NCBI GenBank assembly: GCA_009192285.1
Contig: CM018604.1
Span: forward strand, 1,364,001 to 1,428,000
Direction of reading: 5' to 3'
Length of the DNA stretch: 64,000 bases
Origin: Morchella semilibera
Taxonomy: Eukaryota > Ascomycota > Pezizomycetes > Pezizales > Morchellaceae
The position numbers and the translations under genes are program-made. The stretch's first letter is position 1; the number at the start of each line of letters is the position of its first letter. Positions 25,301 through 37,352 of this stretch are shown here, in pieces. The notes beneath the pieces are model-generated. The model was not told where the DNA came from and made no database searches. It worked only from the letters and a program-made list of their open reading frames with translations.

Positions 25301-26059
25301 CCAGGCCCCCGAAACCACCCCTGTTTCCAATTAAAACCTCTCGACTTCCCAGCTAACGTTTTCTCAAGACTCACAGCTCTTCTACCCTCTTACCCCCGTT
25401 GAAACGCTTTATCCATGGATTTGGGAAGCCAGCAGGAACAAAATAAATGTTTCATACCGGGCCCTGGTTTATTTAATTAAGTTTGGCCCGAGGGAACGAA
25501 CGACCGCCCACTCTTGCTCCGATTCGTTATCAGTGGAATCACAGGGAGTGAGATCTACTGATCCTGGATAATCGGGTGTCCTTCTCGGATATTGGACTCG
25601 AGTGCAACTTCTCAGCTCTGAGGTGGTCCTGCACGGGGATGTGATGTGATATGATGTGAGGGGTAGAGAACATAGAGTCGAAAGAGGATATGGAAATGAG
25701 ATGTAGGTCATGTAATTAAGCTAACTACATAGCTAGGATTAGTTGAATCATGATATATAGCTGCCCTAAAGACCCTCCTTAGTATTCTTCTTCTTCTTCT
25801 GCTCTGATCTGGCAGCCATCGACGGTCTTTTTCTGCTTGTAGTACAATAGTGCTTAGTTCACTATTACCTTCGTTTCTCCTCCCCTCTTTTTTTCTCCTT
25901 CTCCTTCTCTTTCTATTTTCTCCCTTTGATAGGTCGGTTCAAGCGGTTTGATACTGGCTGTACTTTCTTTTCCTTTTTGAGCTACTTCGTCACATTCTTT
26001 TGGCCCCGGAGGTCCGACTCACACAAGTTCAAAAGATTTTGATATAGGGTAGTGGCAAG
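22347..26059. other. intergenic region, divergent promoters
   Basis: About 3.7 kb between divergently transcribed genes. The left 300 bases precede the transporter start and are purine-rich on this strand. The right 300 bases (25,780-25,980) are rich in C and T with a short TTC repeat, the usual look of a fungal promoter and 5' leader. Four TACATGTA copies lie at 24633, 24659, 25112 and 25167. The longest frame (22,628-22,912, 94 codons) has no domain-like sequence. No RNA gene was recognised. Confidence 0.5.
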
Positions 26060-28975
26060 ATGAGATTCATTACGGCCGCTGTGCTGGCGCTCAATGTTGC
26101 GGCCGCTGTAGATGCGAGAGCTGGTATGTATTATTAAATAGTCCTCTGCGTTTTGTTTGCCTATATATTGAAATGCTAAAGTCACATATATGTAGTTGGT
26201 TTTGGTGACATCAAGCGTCTTGCCCGCCGACTAACAGTCAGGCAGGAACAACCACCGCCGATTTCTGGCGATGTGACCGGGTTCCCCAGCCTGGCACCGT
26301 CGGGTACTATGGTATCTTAGCTAGAATCTCCTTGTATGTACTAGAGTTAACCAGTAGCAGGGTATCAGCCCAGGCGGGCCGATACAGCCAGTGAATGGGA
26401 CCGGAACCGGATTCCCACAGGGTACTGGGACCAGTGTTCCGCCGCCGAGAGGGCCTCCGGTTAGTTTCCCCTGGGTGTATAGAGACTTATATAGAATAGT
26501 AATCTGCAATAAAGGCTAATAGTAAAACCTAAACCATAGATAACCGAAGTTACTATCACCGTTACAGCGTCAACACCAATTGTCACAGAGACCGACTACC
26601 CGGGTGGTGAGACGACCTCAACGCTCGACCTAGAAAACACCGGCTCACTCCTTGACAACGTCTCCGGCTCCTTCTCAACCCGCACGATCACCAAGACCGC
26701 TCCACTGGTGAGTAATGGTATCACTCTCACCCGCTCCGCCTCCGCCTCCGCCTCTGGGAATGCATCCTCCACCCGTCTCGATGCAACATACATGACAAGC
26801 TCCGATCTCCCGCTACCAACCATCTCTGTCGGTGTCAACCCCCCGCGCCCAGGGTACACTACAACAATCATCTCGAATGGCACTACGCTCACTCGAACGC
26901 TCCTAAACCCGGTTGAGACCATTATCGTCTCCAATGGCAGCACGATCATTAGCACGGTTGAACCGGCCGTTACAACCATCGTCCAGGACGGCGCCACAGA
27001 GGTGCGGACCCTGACGGATGCGCTGGAGACAACGGTTATCGTCGCCGGAGAGACGATTGTGGGTACATTGGAGCCGGTTGTGACAACTATCATCTCGGAG
27101 GGCACAATAGTGACGATGACCTTGACCGATGTGCAGGAGACGACGGTGGTGGTGCCCGGTCAGACTTTGGTTAGTACCTTGGAGCCGGGCGTGACTACAA
27201 TTGTCTCTGAGGGAACTACGGTTACGAGGACGTTAACAGAGGCAATTGAGACAACTGTCAATGTGTCGCCCGGTGAGACCATCGTGAGCACCCCTGAACC
27301 GGATGTCTCCACGATCATTTCCAACGGCACCACGGCAGAAACAACCATCGTCTCTGCAGGTAACACGATCGTCAGTACGCTTCAGCCGGGTGTCTCTACA
27401 ATCATTTCGGAAGGATCTACTGTTACTAGAACCTTGACCGCGGCGCTCGAGACAACAATCGTAGTTCCCGGCAACACGATCATTTCCACTCTCCAGCCAG
27501 GCGTCTCAACTATTATTACCAACGGGACAACCGTCACCAGGACCACTACCGGCGCCCTAGAGACAACTGTCGTTATACCGGGAAGCACTCGGATTAGTAC
27601 CTTGCAGCCCTCTGTCTCAACGATCATTACCAACGGAACCACTGTCACCAGGACTCTGGTCAGCACTCTCCAGCCAGTCATCACCACAATTATCTCGAAT
27701 GGTACAACCGTAACAGGGACAGTGTCGAGGTCCGTCACTGCCAGTGCTTCAGTCAGTGCCTCGGGAACCGCAACAACGGCAGTCGCAACCCTCCCGCCGG
27801 TCGTGACAGTCTCACCAGTCATCACCACCATCCGTGAGGCAACCAGCGCCGTCACTGGCTTGCCCCTTGATCAGACAAGCGTTGGATCCCTAGTCACTGA
27901 GACAATCACTAGCACTGTTGGGGGTATCGAGACCGTTATCACAACCATCAGCCGTAGGATCGATGCGACATATTTCACATCTTCTGGAGCACCGCAACCA
28001 ACGGGCTCATTCCTGCCTGTGCCGTCTATGCCTGCTCGCGGTCCACCATTTGCGAATACGACTGCTGGGCTGGGAGTTACAACAACACATACGGTTACGG
28101 TTGGTGTGAGTGCCGGGGAGACGGTGTTACCGGTTACGAATACCGAGACTTCGACAGTGGAGGTTACAGTTACTGCTACTGCTGTGGTGAGATCATACAA
28201 CTAAACCCTAGTCCTGTCCTACACTTATTGATACTAATGGGTCGTGACTATAGACCATTACCCCATCGCCAGTAACAGTCACCGTCGGGGTCTCCGCCGG
28301 GTCCACTATCCTTCCAGTGACAAACACAGTCCAAATTACTGTGACTGCCCCGAACGCAACATTGTCACAGACTACTCACACAGCGACTGAGACGGTAACT
28401 CCGGAGCCCGTCACCGTCACTGTCGGCGTGTCCGCCGGATCGACCATCCTCCCCGTGACAAACACCGTCCGAGTAACTGTAACAGCACCCACAAACGTAA
28501 CAGAAACGCAGGTAACCAGGACCGCAACCGTGGAAGTCACAGTCACAGCCACAGCCACAGCCACAGCCACCGACACTGGAACTCTGGAACCGGTCACTGT
28601 TACTGTTACTGTTGGCGGTGGGGCTTCTGGGGGTACTGCGCTGACTAGCACCGAAACGTCAACAGTCCAGATTACTGTTACATCTGCAGTCGTAAGTTGC
28701 CCTGCGTGATATTACTAGGGTCAATGATTCTGATATGTTGTAAATAGACTGTGGTTCCAACACCAATCACGGTGACTAGCTTGTCGCCATTAACAAGGTA
28801 CACTACTGTTACAGTCACTCCGCCGGCGGTCACAGTGACCGTTGAGGCACCTGGCACGATTGCCGGCAGTGGCGCGGGGGATGCGGTCACGATTACCCAA
28901 ACCGAGAGTGTGACGGTGTCGAGAATTGCGACGGTGACAGTGACGGAGGCCGCGGCGACTTGTACCACTGCTTAG
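26060..28975 (+). CDS. secreted Thr/Val-rich repeat protein, 6 exons
   Basis: Exons join(26060..26123,26196..26311,26361..26459,26540..28186,28254..28691,28748..28975) close on 863 residues. A signal peptide (MRFITAAVLALNVAAAVDAR) is followed by KRLARRLTVR, a dibasic site of the kind Kex2 cuts. The body is almost wholly Thr, Val, Ser, Ile and Gly and should be heavily O-glycosylated. It has about nine units of ~37 residues around ETTIVVPGNTIISTLQPG and VSTIISEGSTVTRTLT. About four modules of the form VTVGVSAGSTILPVTNT follow, and a repeated DATYxTSS motif flanks the repeat block. No GPI-anchor tail is seen, so it may be held in the wall by sugars or released. No catalytic domain is recognised. 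A cell-wall or adhesin-like role is inferred from composition only. Confidence 0.82.
26858..27735 (+). repeat. coding tandem repeat, about 9 units of ~111 bp
   Basis: Each unit encodes about 37 residues with the order T(T/S)I(I/V)S(N/E)GTTVTRTLT, then ETTVVVPG, then T(I/L)VSTL(E/Q)P. Roughly seven units are full length and two are shortened by internal in-frame losses (around 27,320 and 27,650). DNA differs between units mostly at third positions, so the array is old enough to have diverged yet keeps its frame. Confidence 0.8.
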
Positions 28976-30511
28976 AGGTAGTCAAGTTCTATTTATTCAG
29001 TCGGAGTATTTTTGGGGGGGATTTGTGTTTTGGATCAAGCGATCAAGGAATCAGCGTACTCACTTTCGCTACTACTGCTGGCCGGGAAACGAGAGGGTTT
29101 GGCAATTTTGCTTCGTAGGGATGTAGATATGATTATGATTGTATATTTCCTTGACCCCTAGCTGGGAGGGTTATTTCAATGATTCTGGGCCGAGTAGTCA
29201 GGAGGGTTCTTTATAATAAGCGTGCTGCTGTGTGCTGTTTTTCCTTTGAGTAAAAATTGCTTCTTTCTTAACTTTGTTTGAATTGGGAGTGTCAGTAAAG
29301 GATAGTATGTAGTAGAGGCAGGTGCTCAATTGAAGGGGCGGGTGCGTAGGAGAGGAGGCCTGTTGTACTGGCAAAAATACATACAGACAAGTCAACTACT
29401 TGATCTTTGAGTTTGAACCTTTGCCAAAACTACATGTAAACACCCAAATTCGAGGTCTCTCATAGGGTTGAAGCACAGTGGTTAACCAGATACATCCCGA
29501 TAGAGGCATGCCGTTCGTTTCCCGACGCAACTCTAGTCCCGAAGCCAGGGTCCATAGGGCATAATATCGCGCTAAGGGCACAACTACATGTTAATAACAT
29601 CAACGACTCCAACATGCAATCTGGAAATCTGCTGTAGCAACCTCAATTTCCGGTCGGGTGGTTCGTTTGAGAGAGATTTCGAGAGGGGATTTAGGTGCTA
29701 TATCTATTATAATATACCCCACTAGAACTAACTATGGTGATCCAATTGGAAGCAGTGGTTTTTATTTACTTTTTCTCTTTCTTTCTTTTTTTTTTTTTTT
29801 TTACTTTTTTAAGCCCTCCTAATTTAACGGATTGGTAGGTACATACATACATCTACCATGCATTGTCAGTCATAGCTCCCGCTGGGAACTTCTGCTGCAC
29901 AGACTCATCGATTGTAGCTTCACTTCGTGCGACCTAAACAAGAAGTGGCGGCTGATCCAGTGAAACATGCTCTTTCACAACAATCTTTCTCCAAAACGGG
30001 GGAGGGGGGAGGTTTGGTAATTTAGAAAAGACCAATGGGTGGTCCCAAAAGAAACATTTCTACCCCCATTGTGTGCACGAGCATTTTACAGGATGCCGCT
30101 GCTACTTCTCGTTTATTTATGGTGGGTGCATGCATGCTGGAAAGCTAAAACTAGAATTGTGAAATTCACATTTTTTTTCTTTCTTGTGACGGCATGTGTG
30201 TCGTCGACCCCTCCGCCTACCTACTTTGCCTGTTCTTCCCTTCATTTGGTCATTCACGGTGGTAGTAGTCGAGGAGAGGTTCTAGGCACGAGAAGAAGAA
30301 GAAGAAGAAGAGTAGACCACCTTCCTCAGGACGGTCCCTTTGGGAGTTTTTTTTTTATCTCACTCGTCTATTTGCTTTCACTAATACCTCGCTGCTGCTG
30401 GTCTGTCTGTCCGGGGGGCCCTCTGTCAGTCCGTTTCCATTTCGTTTTTTGTTTCATCCCTACACACTCTTTTTGTCCCTTGTACATTCGCCTCTTGGGT
30501 GGGAGGCCAAA
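28976..30511. other. intergenic and pyrimidine-rich 5' leader
   Basis: About 1.5 kb. One TACATGTA is at 29431. A long T run lies around 29,785-29,802, and many C/T stretches run from 30,170 to 30,480, as is common in fungal leaders. No gene-like frame or RNA was recognised. Confidence 0.45.
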
Positions 30512-30991
30512 ATGGAGCATTACAGGTCGACCTCGACACCTCCCCGCTTCTCCGCATCCTCGACGGCTTCCCGACGGATGTCGGGTTTTTCGGGAGGAGG
30601 ACAGTTATCCAGCCCGTCACGGCTCTCCTCCACCTACGGTGGCCGGCGTTCTACACGGGGAGACTGGAGCAGAGACTCGCATCTCCACTACCAGCCGCCG
30701 CATCCGACCCCGAACTACCAGCGTGACACCATCGCCTCCCTCGCAAAGCAGTCACCAAGAAAGCTCTCCCCGAGTATTGAGGAACGGATCAGGATCTTGG
30801 AGGCAGAGATCGCGATTCTGAAGAACCAGAGGGGCTTTCTGGCAACGATGATCAGGCAGGAGAAGCATGCGGATCGGCATAGTCTGACAACGGACGAGAT
30901 TGCGGCGGCCGCGGAGAGATTGGGCGTTTTTGAGAAATTGGAGGAGGTGGCAGTGGCAGCGCCAGGTGGTGATCCTGAGAAGAGTTTTTAG
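30512..30991 (+). CDS. small basic coiled-coil protein, 159 residues
   Basis: I do not recognise a named family. Residues 1-85 are rich in Ser, Arg, Pro and Tyr and look disordered (MEHYRSTSTPPRFSASSTAS). Residues ~100-150 form a strong coiled coil (SIEERIRILEAEIAILKNQR) followed by a second helix (DEIAAAAERLGVFEKLEEV). The start was set at MEHY because upstream codons in the same frame are pyrimidine-leader-like. No intron is needed. The arrangement suggests a small scaffold or adaptor that pairs through the coil; this is inference. Confidence 0.6.
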   Translation: MEHYRSTSTPPRFSASSTASRRMSGFSGGGQLSSPSRLSSTYGGRRSTRGDWSRDSHLHYQPPHPTPNYQRDTIASLAKQSPRKLSPSIEERIRILEAEIAILKNQRGFLATMIRQEKHADRHSLTTDEIAAAAERLGVFEKLEEVAVAAPGGDPEKSF

Positions 30992-31750
30992 GGTCGTGGT
31001 GTTTTCGGCTCTGCTTCTTCGTTGCTGTTGCTTGCGGATACTCTATTGATTCTATTTCGGGCAGCCAGTGTTACGCAAACAGCAACAATGTGTGTGTTTT
31101 GGAAACGGTGGAAAAAGAAAAAAGTGTCCAAGTGTTTTGTTGGAAATTGGATGATGTTAATGTATTCTCCAGGATGGGATATATGCTTCTTCTTTTTCCT
31201 TTCCTTTCTTTCCTTTCATTATTCTTTATTCTTTTCAAGAAAAGTACACCAGGGGGCGCTTTTGGAATAATTAACTAATATCAGTACTGCGATCATTTCC
31301 TTTTTTGAGAGAGAGCTCTACTGCATAGCCGGGTAACCAAGCGATAGTACGAGCGGGACATTTCCAGGTATTGCATCCTGGTAACTACATCTTAGTAGCC
31401 TACCGTTGTTGGCGTTGCTGTGGTTACTACGCGGGTTATCTAAACAAACTCCTGGGACTCTGCTAGATTATCCAACGCATGCCTGCTGGCGACACCTCCT
31501 CATCCTATCTATCTTGTACCACTTATCCACCCACTCTCTTCCTTCCCCCTTCCTTCCTTCCTCTGCCATACCACCTACTTCTCCCACCTATAGGAATCTT
31601 TCTCCCCATCTATCAACAATTTCTCTCACACCCTCCCCGCCACTCCCCAATTCTGAAAAAGAAAGAAAGAGAGAAAGAGAAAGAGAAAGAAATTTAACCT
31701 TGTTTTCACTCAACCAGCCCACCTGCTCATCAGCATCATACTCATCGGCA
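30992..31750. other. intergenic and leader of the BRCT gene
   Basis: About 760 bases. The last 250 are strongly pyrimidine-rich (CTTCC and CCCACC runs), then purine-rich GAAAGA repeats directly before the ATG. An open frame runs into the gene from 31,406, but its peptide is low-complexity leader translation and is not taken as protein. Confidence 0.5.
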
Positions 31751-34191
31751 ATGACGGAACCTCAAGTACGTCGGTACCTGACCCGTGCACGTGCAAAGGC
31801 ACAAGATAGTACGGTCGAGAATAAGCTTCCATCCCAATGGAAAGGTCAGACAGCAGCCGAAAAACGTAAAGCTTATGCTATTACTGACATTGAAACCAAT
31901 TCATCGTTATCAGCACCTACAGACAGTAACACATCACGGGTCACAAGAGCAACCAAGAGAGCGGCGCCCTCAAGGGCAATTGAGAGTGCTGCTAGCGCAC
32001 AAGTAGTACCAAAACGCAAAACCACTAAGAATGGCGCTATTACAAAAAAGGCTCCTATAGCTGTGCCCTCAAAACCCATAAAGAAGGTTACTTTCAACGA
32101 CGACAAGGAAAACCTCATACCTACAACTCCAAGACCAGACGAGCCCCTAACAGGGCCAGAGAGAAGTGCAGACGATACAGATGAGCTTATGTCTTCAATG
32201 GGCGCGCTCTCGGTGAAGCCACTCCGCATTCCAGCGACTAAGCTGAGGCTTCCCACGACAAACATGAACGTCAGCTCAGCATTTGATCCTCTACCTGCAT
32301 TATCACCATCAAAAGCCCGCCGTATTCTTCCAGCTCCAAGGAATAATGATGATCCAGATATGGAAGACGAATTATCCAGCCCTGTTCCTAAACTTGCGGC
32401 CAAACCTATTCGTCCGATTGGCCTATCCTCGCCCGTCCGAGGACTTGGGCAACCAGCAAAAAAGCCATTGGATCTAACTACTTCACTAACCTCTCCAGCA
32501 AGGAGACCCCCGGCTTCCCCTTTCAAGCTCACCACGGCAAATACCCCGCTTTCCAACTCGAACGGGGGTGGGCCAAGGTCAGAAATTACTTCACCAGCTA
32601 GGCGCCCACCTACTTCTGTGGTTGCCGCTGCTGGAAGTCCTGTTAAGGTGGGACTTAAACTTGGCTCAAGTGTCACTTTGAAGTCGGAAATTCCTGATTT
32701 ATCAAAACCTGGAATTAGAAGCCCTGCCAAACGGCCCAAGGTACCAACTGCCTTCAGAGCAGATGAGTCGGAGGATGAGCTGGGGATGAATATGGAAGAT
32801 TACACTCTAGGTCGATCACCAACGCGGGTCCCTAAGAAGCGTGTGCATGTTCATAGGACGCCTGAGGATATTGCAGCCCAGGAAGCTGCAAACCCTGAGA
32901 AGGATGAGCCCACAAGGGTGGCAGCCGAGCCCAAACAGCTGGCTCGTTCAACCACGCCCTCGAGTCCCATCGATACGCCGGCCCACGATGATATTTTCGA
33001 TAGAAAGACGGAGAACGGCTACCTTGACGCAGAGGGTGATACTGAAATGGAGGATATTGACGAAACTGAGCTGATGGAGCAAATTGCTCTTTCACCCTCA
33101 AAGTTTAAGACCCCAAAGCATAGTGGAAGCTGTTATGGCTTCTTTAGCCTTGAAGGTGATAGCGGAGATGAAGGCGAGGTGTCTCCAGCCCATTTCACTG
33201 GAAATCCCTTTGCCAATATCAACCTTAAGCCTTCAGAAAGGAAAACCCTATTTCCCCTTTCCCCGATCGCCACACCTAAAGAGCAGGAACCAGATTCTTC
33301 AATTCCTATTGACCCATTCTTATTAACCCTTGGTGCGCCCACTAACCCTCTGGGGATATTCGAAAGCCCATCACGGACAACGACGGTCCCAGTCAAGATG
33401 CGTTCTATCGATGACGTTGTATCTAGCGAAGACGAAGGCGATGAGGATGAAGATGGAGAGAATGCAGTTTTGTCACAATCAGCATCTCAGAGTTCTACAA
33501 GAACTAATGTTATCCGCCCAGCTGGTGTACTTGCTGGCGCCGTTGTATTTGTGGATGTGTATACAGCAGAAGGCGCTGACGCCAGTGCGGCTTTTGCCGA
33601 GGCACTACGTAGACTTGGCGCGAAGGTTCTTAGGAATTGGGGTTGGAACCCCAACTCCAATGGGGCTCCTGGGGGGGGCGAGCGTAAAGTTGGGATCACC
33701 CATGTAGTGTTCAAGGATGGAAGCCCCAGAACGTTACAAAAGGTTAAAGAGAGCAAAGGTGTTGTGCTCTGTGTTGGTGTAGCCTGGGTAACAGCTTGTG
33801 AGGACGAACAGTTCTGGGTTGATGAGAGTATTTATCCGGTGGACTTGGACCACATCCCAATGGGTGGCCACAGAGTAAGCAACCTAAATTTCCCAACAAA
33901 GTGATTTCATTACTAACGTAATCATAGCATCGCAAGCCCATGGAGCCCAAAGCTCTATCAATGATCCCCGTCGGCTCCTCTTCGTATGACATGAACAATC
34001 TCACCTCTAAGACCCCTAAACATATGCCAAGAAAAATCATCTTCCCTCAGACCGAGCTTCCACACAGGATAGCAGATGAGACAAATCCGGTGCTAATGCA
34101 TAATCTATTGTTGGCGCGGAGAAAGAGTATGCAGTTCGCACCTAAGATTGGAAGCCCACTGCGCAGATTTACTCCTCTTTCGATGGATTAG
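31751..34191 (+). CDS. nuclear protein with one BRCT domain, 2 exons
   Basis: Exons join(31751..33874,33928..34191) give 795 residues in phase. BRCT domains bind phosphopeptides and occur in DNA-damage and checkpoint proteins. The domain is at about 590-695, from GVLAGAVVFVDVYTAEGADA to VVLCVGVAWVTACEDEQFWV, with the conserved Gly pair and Trp. The first 590 residues are long, basic and Ser/Pro-rich with many SP and TP sites (SPARRPP several times, SPVRG) and a KVTFNDDKEN stretch, so kinase control by CDKs is likely. The C-terminal 90 residues are basic (KPMEPKALSMIP, LLARRKSMQFAPKIGSPLRR). It is a chromatin or repair factor by inference. I cannot tell which named fungal BRCT protein it equals. 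The start at MTEPQVRRYLTRARAKAQD follows a purine-rich leader. Confidence 0.8.
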
Positions 34192-35406
34192 ATCACACGG
34201 CGTCGAAAATAAGGTCGGGACTATCGAGTTAATGCCTTATCCGATAAATGACCTCGCTTTGTAGAAATATACAAGGCGACACTCTTTACACCAAATCTTC
34301 TCGTAGAGAAGGGTTGTGATAATCTTTTCGGTTCATTTTGTTTCACGGAGTCTTGTCTACATCTCATCACTATTATTTGGGGCTGGGTTGGTTATACGAT
34401 AGGAGTTTTATTTTGTGTTCCTTCTTGGTATACACGAATGCAGTTCACCCGAACGTGTATTTTGCCCTTTTGTATATATATTTCTTTTGTTGAAGAAAGG
34501 ATAGTTATGGGAGCAGTGGAGCTGCGAAAATGTATTTCTACCGCCGTCTGCTACATCGTACGCCTGCTACATCGTACGCTTTAGGTTCTCGGGCCCTTTG
34601 CTAGGGGTTATGGATATCTTCTATACCTTTATTTTGGCGCTTCTCTTCTCTAAATCTAGCGGGTATAATTTATAGAAAACCTGTGATAGGATGGGTTTTG
34701 ATCGTATTGTCTTCCAATGTTTGAGTTGGTGTTGAGTTTCGTTTGTTGGGTCTGAAGCGAGTTTGGAGTGGCTGTTAGGTTTTAGTGGGTTCTTGGCAAG
34801 ATCCTTCTGGCTGTGGTGCCCTTTACTCTGCTAGTAAAAGAATATGGTTTCAAATCCTATGGTTGAATCAAAAGAATGGACTTTAGTTGGATCCTGTCTT
34901 GCTTGTATCATGTAGCTTTCCTGTCAAGGAACCTAAGCCGTGGTTTTCCTGGTGTATAGTGGAGACAGTCCGGTTCTATAACTATAAGAAGACTCTAGTA
35001 GAATATTAATCTATCCTAATTTACGTTTAGTGTGGAGCTCTACTGCAGGGTAATTCGGGCTCCTACAATGATTCAGAACCCAGCTGACAAAGTTGCACAG
35101 AGCATTTTACTACTCTGTGACCTTATTTCCACAGTCACATCACAGCTATCACTCGGCCGTCCGGGGTCTCCTGTACCGAGTGATATCCTATGATAACCAC
35201 CCCCCGGCACCTCATCGGCAATCCTTGCGCCACAGTGGTGGCACCCATAGCGTCATAACGCCACTCGCCGTGAGACCCTTCAAACTCTGAATACGTAGAT
35301 ACGTAGTGGTAAAAAAGTCCTTTTAGAACCGTCCACTTCTCCGCCCCCTTCATACCTATACCTTACCTATAGGTGCAGTAAACCTTAGTATATACAATAT
35401 CCCACA
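34192..35406. other. intergenic, one short tandem duplication
   Basis: About 1.2 kb with no gene-like frame. CTGCTACATCGTACGC occurs twice in tandem near 34,549-34,580. Nothing else was recognised. Confidence 0.45.
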
Positions 35407-36405
35407 ATGTCCAGACTGTTCGCAACTGCACTGCGAATCCTCCGTACCCCACGCCCCTCCTCCACTGCCATCACCGTAGAGATCCCCCGGTGCCGCCCCC
35501 TCCATACCTTCCCTCTGCGCCGCCCTACGGCAATACCATGCCGTCCCCTGCCCCGCCTCCTCCGGAGGTCAATGTTCATCCAGACGGAAACTACGCCCAA
35601 CGCCTCGGCGCTCAAGTTCCTCCCCGGCATCGCCGTGCTTCCGCAGGGCTCGTCATCACTCGAGTACCTTGACGGGCGTGACACACATAACTCGCCTTTA
35701 GCGCGGAAGTTGTTTTCTGTCGACGGTGTGCGCGCCGTCTTCTATGGCCCAGACTTCATCACGATCACGAAGACGGATGACGCCAATTGGGCGTTCCTGA
35801 AGCCGGAGGTTTTTGCGCTAATCACGGAGGCTCTGGCGAGCGGCGGGAGCGTGGTAGTGGAGGGTACGCGGGGCGCGAGCGATACGATGGCAGAGGAGGG
35901 GGATAGTGAGGTTGTTAGTATGGTGAAGGAGTTGCTGGATACGAGGATTAGGCCGTCGATTCAGGAGGGTGTGTTTGGTTTCCTTTTCTTTTGGTGGTTG
36001 TTTTGGGCCGAGAGCTGGGAGGGAGTAAATTAGGCGTGGGGGTGAATGGACAGCTAATGAATGGATGGGTGTGTGCAGATGGTGGCGATATCGAGTACCG
36101 CGGTTTTGAGAACGGAATGGTGAAGTTGAAACTCCGTGGGGCTTGCCGGACCTGCGACTCTTCTACTGTCACACTGAAGAACGGAATCGAGTCCATGCTT
36201 ATGCACTATGTACCTCCCCTCCCTTCTTCATACCGATTTATATATGCACGAAGCTAACATCGTGGATACATAGATAGAAGAAGTCAAAGGCGTAACCCAG
36301 ATCCTGGACGAAGAGGAAGAGATCGCGATCCGTGAGTTTGAGAGATTCGAAGAGAAGCTTAAGAAGGTTAAAGGACCACCACCCTCTGCCGCTATGGGGA
36401 ACTAA
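35407..36405 (+). CDS. NFU1: mitochondrial iron-sulfur scaffold NFU1, 3 exons
   Basis: Exons join(35407..35968,36079..36209,36274..36405) give 274 residues in phase. NFU1 passes 4Fe-4S clusters to enzymes such as lipoate synthase in the mitochondrial matrix. The first ~50 residues are Arg-rich without acids, as in a targeting peptide. The N-terminal Nfu domain starts at [19 protein letters not shown] and runs to [12 protein letters not shown]. The C-terminal NifU domain holds the cluster-binding CxxC (Cys210 and Cys213) in [20 protein letters not shown], then [10 protein letters not shown] charged tail ([14 protein letters not shown]) is typical of fungal forms. Introns are 110 and 64 bases. 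Confident call. Confidence 0.95.
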
Positions 36406-37352
36406 GAGCGGTGCATGTTACAGACAGGGGAGAAGGCGTTCATGTGGCAGCAATGAGCTGGATACGAAACGGAAATTAATGTATGTATATACCTAGAACG
36501 TGGCCGAGAAAAAGGGGATCACGAAAATTGTACGGTAGTGGCACTATGGATTTATTTGCTTGTTCGGCAGCAGAGAGAGTTATATCATATATAATCACTC
36601 GGTGGCATGTTTCGAAACATCGGGCATGGTTACCGGGGGAAGCCGAAGCCCATCGTAACCCTATGTTTGCAATTTGCGCTTTCCAACGATTCTTTGTGCT
36701 AAGGTACTCGGTGTTTGGCTGCTGCAAGGAACCCAGCCATGGAATTAACTATCTACATATGACAGAAATATCATAAATATCGATTGCCAGGCTCAACCCC
36801 CGCGCCCGGGAGGGCCTTTCCTTTCCAGCAATGAAATCCGCAAGAGTAAAAGGGAAAAAAGGGGGGGAAAAAGACTACGAAGTGGAGGTAAACCTCCAAA
36901 CAAAGCTCAGATAACAGATTGGGCATAAAGACCTACAGGGATAGCTAAAGGTTATATTCCGGGCAAATTAGGTCATCGGAAGGCGTTGATGAAAGGACTT
37001 GTTTAAAGGAACGCAAGAAAGCAAGAAAAAGGCATTAATGCATTACTACAGTAGAATAAAATCAAGGTGAAATCGAACCTATCAACAAATGTACGTGGAA
37101 GTGATGCTTCACCGTCGAGCATGGCCATGCATTATGGGAAGCCCCGGAAAACGAACGTAATAGCTCGAGAGGGTTAGATATTGACAAAGAATGAAGGGGT
37201 TTACGTCCTCTATGACTAAGGAATGACGGTCTCAACATAGTCCTATTCGAAGTTCTCTGACTAACAAGGGAGTGCTATAATCTCTCAATAGTCCAGAGGA
37301 TACACCGAAACAATTTTTTACCCCCAGTCCACTCAGCAGTGCAATTCAGCGT
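36406..37352. other. intergenic between convergent genes
   Basis: About 950 bases of 3' flank for NFU1 and the AP180-type gene. Frames are short and overlap each other without domain-like sequence. Purine runs occur at 36,845-36,875. No other feature was recognised. Confidence 0.5.

Noticed and set aside
26596-28968. Long open frames on the minus strand opposite the repeat protein (up to 169 codons)
   Set aside because: They are the antisense of Thr/Val-rich codons (ACN/GTN), which rarely give stops in reverse. They lack a start context and domains, and the plus-strand exons close in phase.
30039-30821. 260-codon plus-strand frame overlapping the coiled-coil gene
   Set aside because: It is Arg/Ser/Pro-rich translation of a pyrimidine-rich leader and of the wrong frame of the coiled-coil gene.
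31406-31750. 115-codon N-terminal extension of the BRCT protein
   Set aside because: The peptide is low-complexity Leu/Pro/Ser from a C/T-rich leader; the ATG at 31,751 follows a typical purine-rich stretch and starts protein-like sequence.
31873-32739. 288-codon minus-strand frame inside the BRCT gene
   Set aside because: It lies wholly within an exon with clear BRCT-protein features and is Gly/Ser/Leu-rich by antisense bias.
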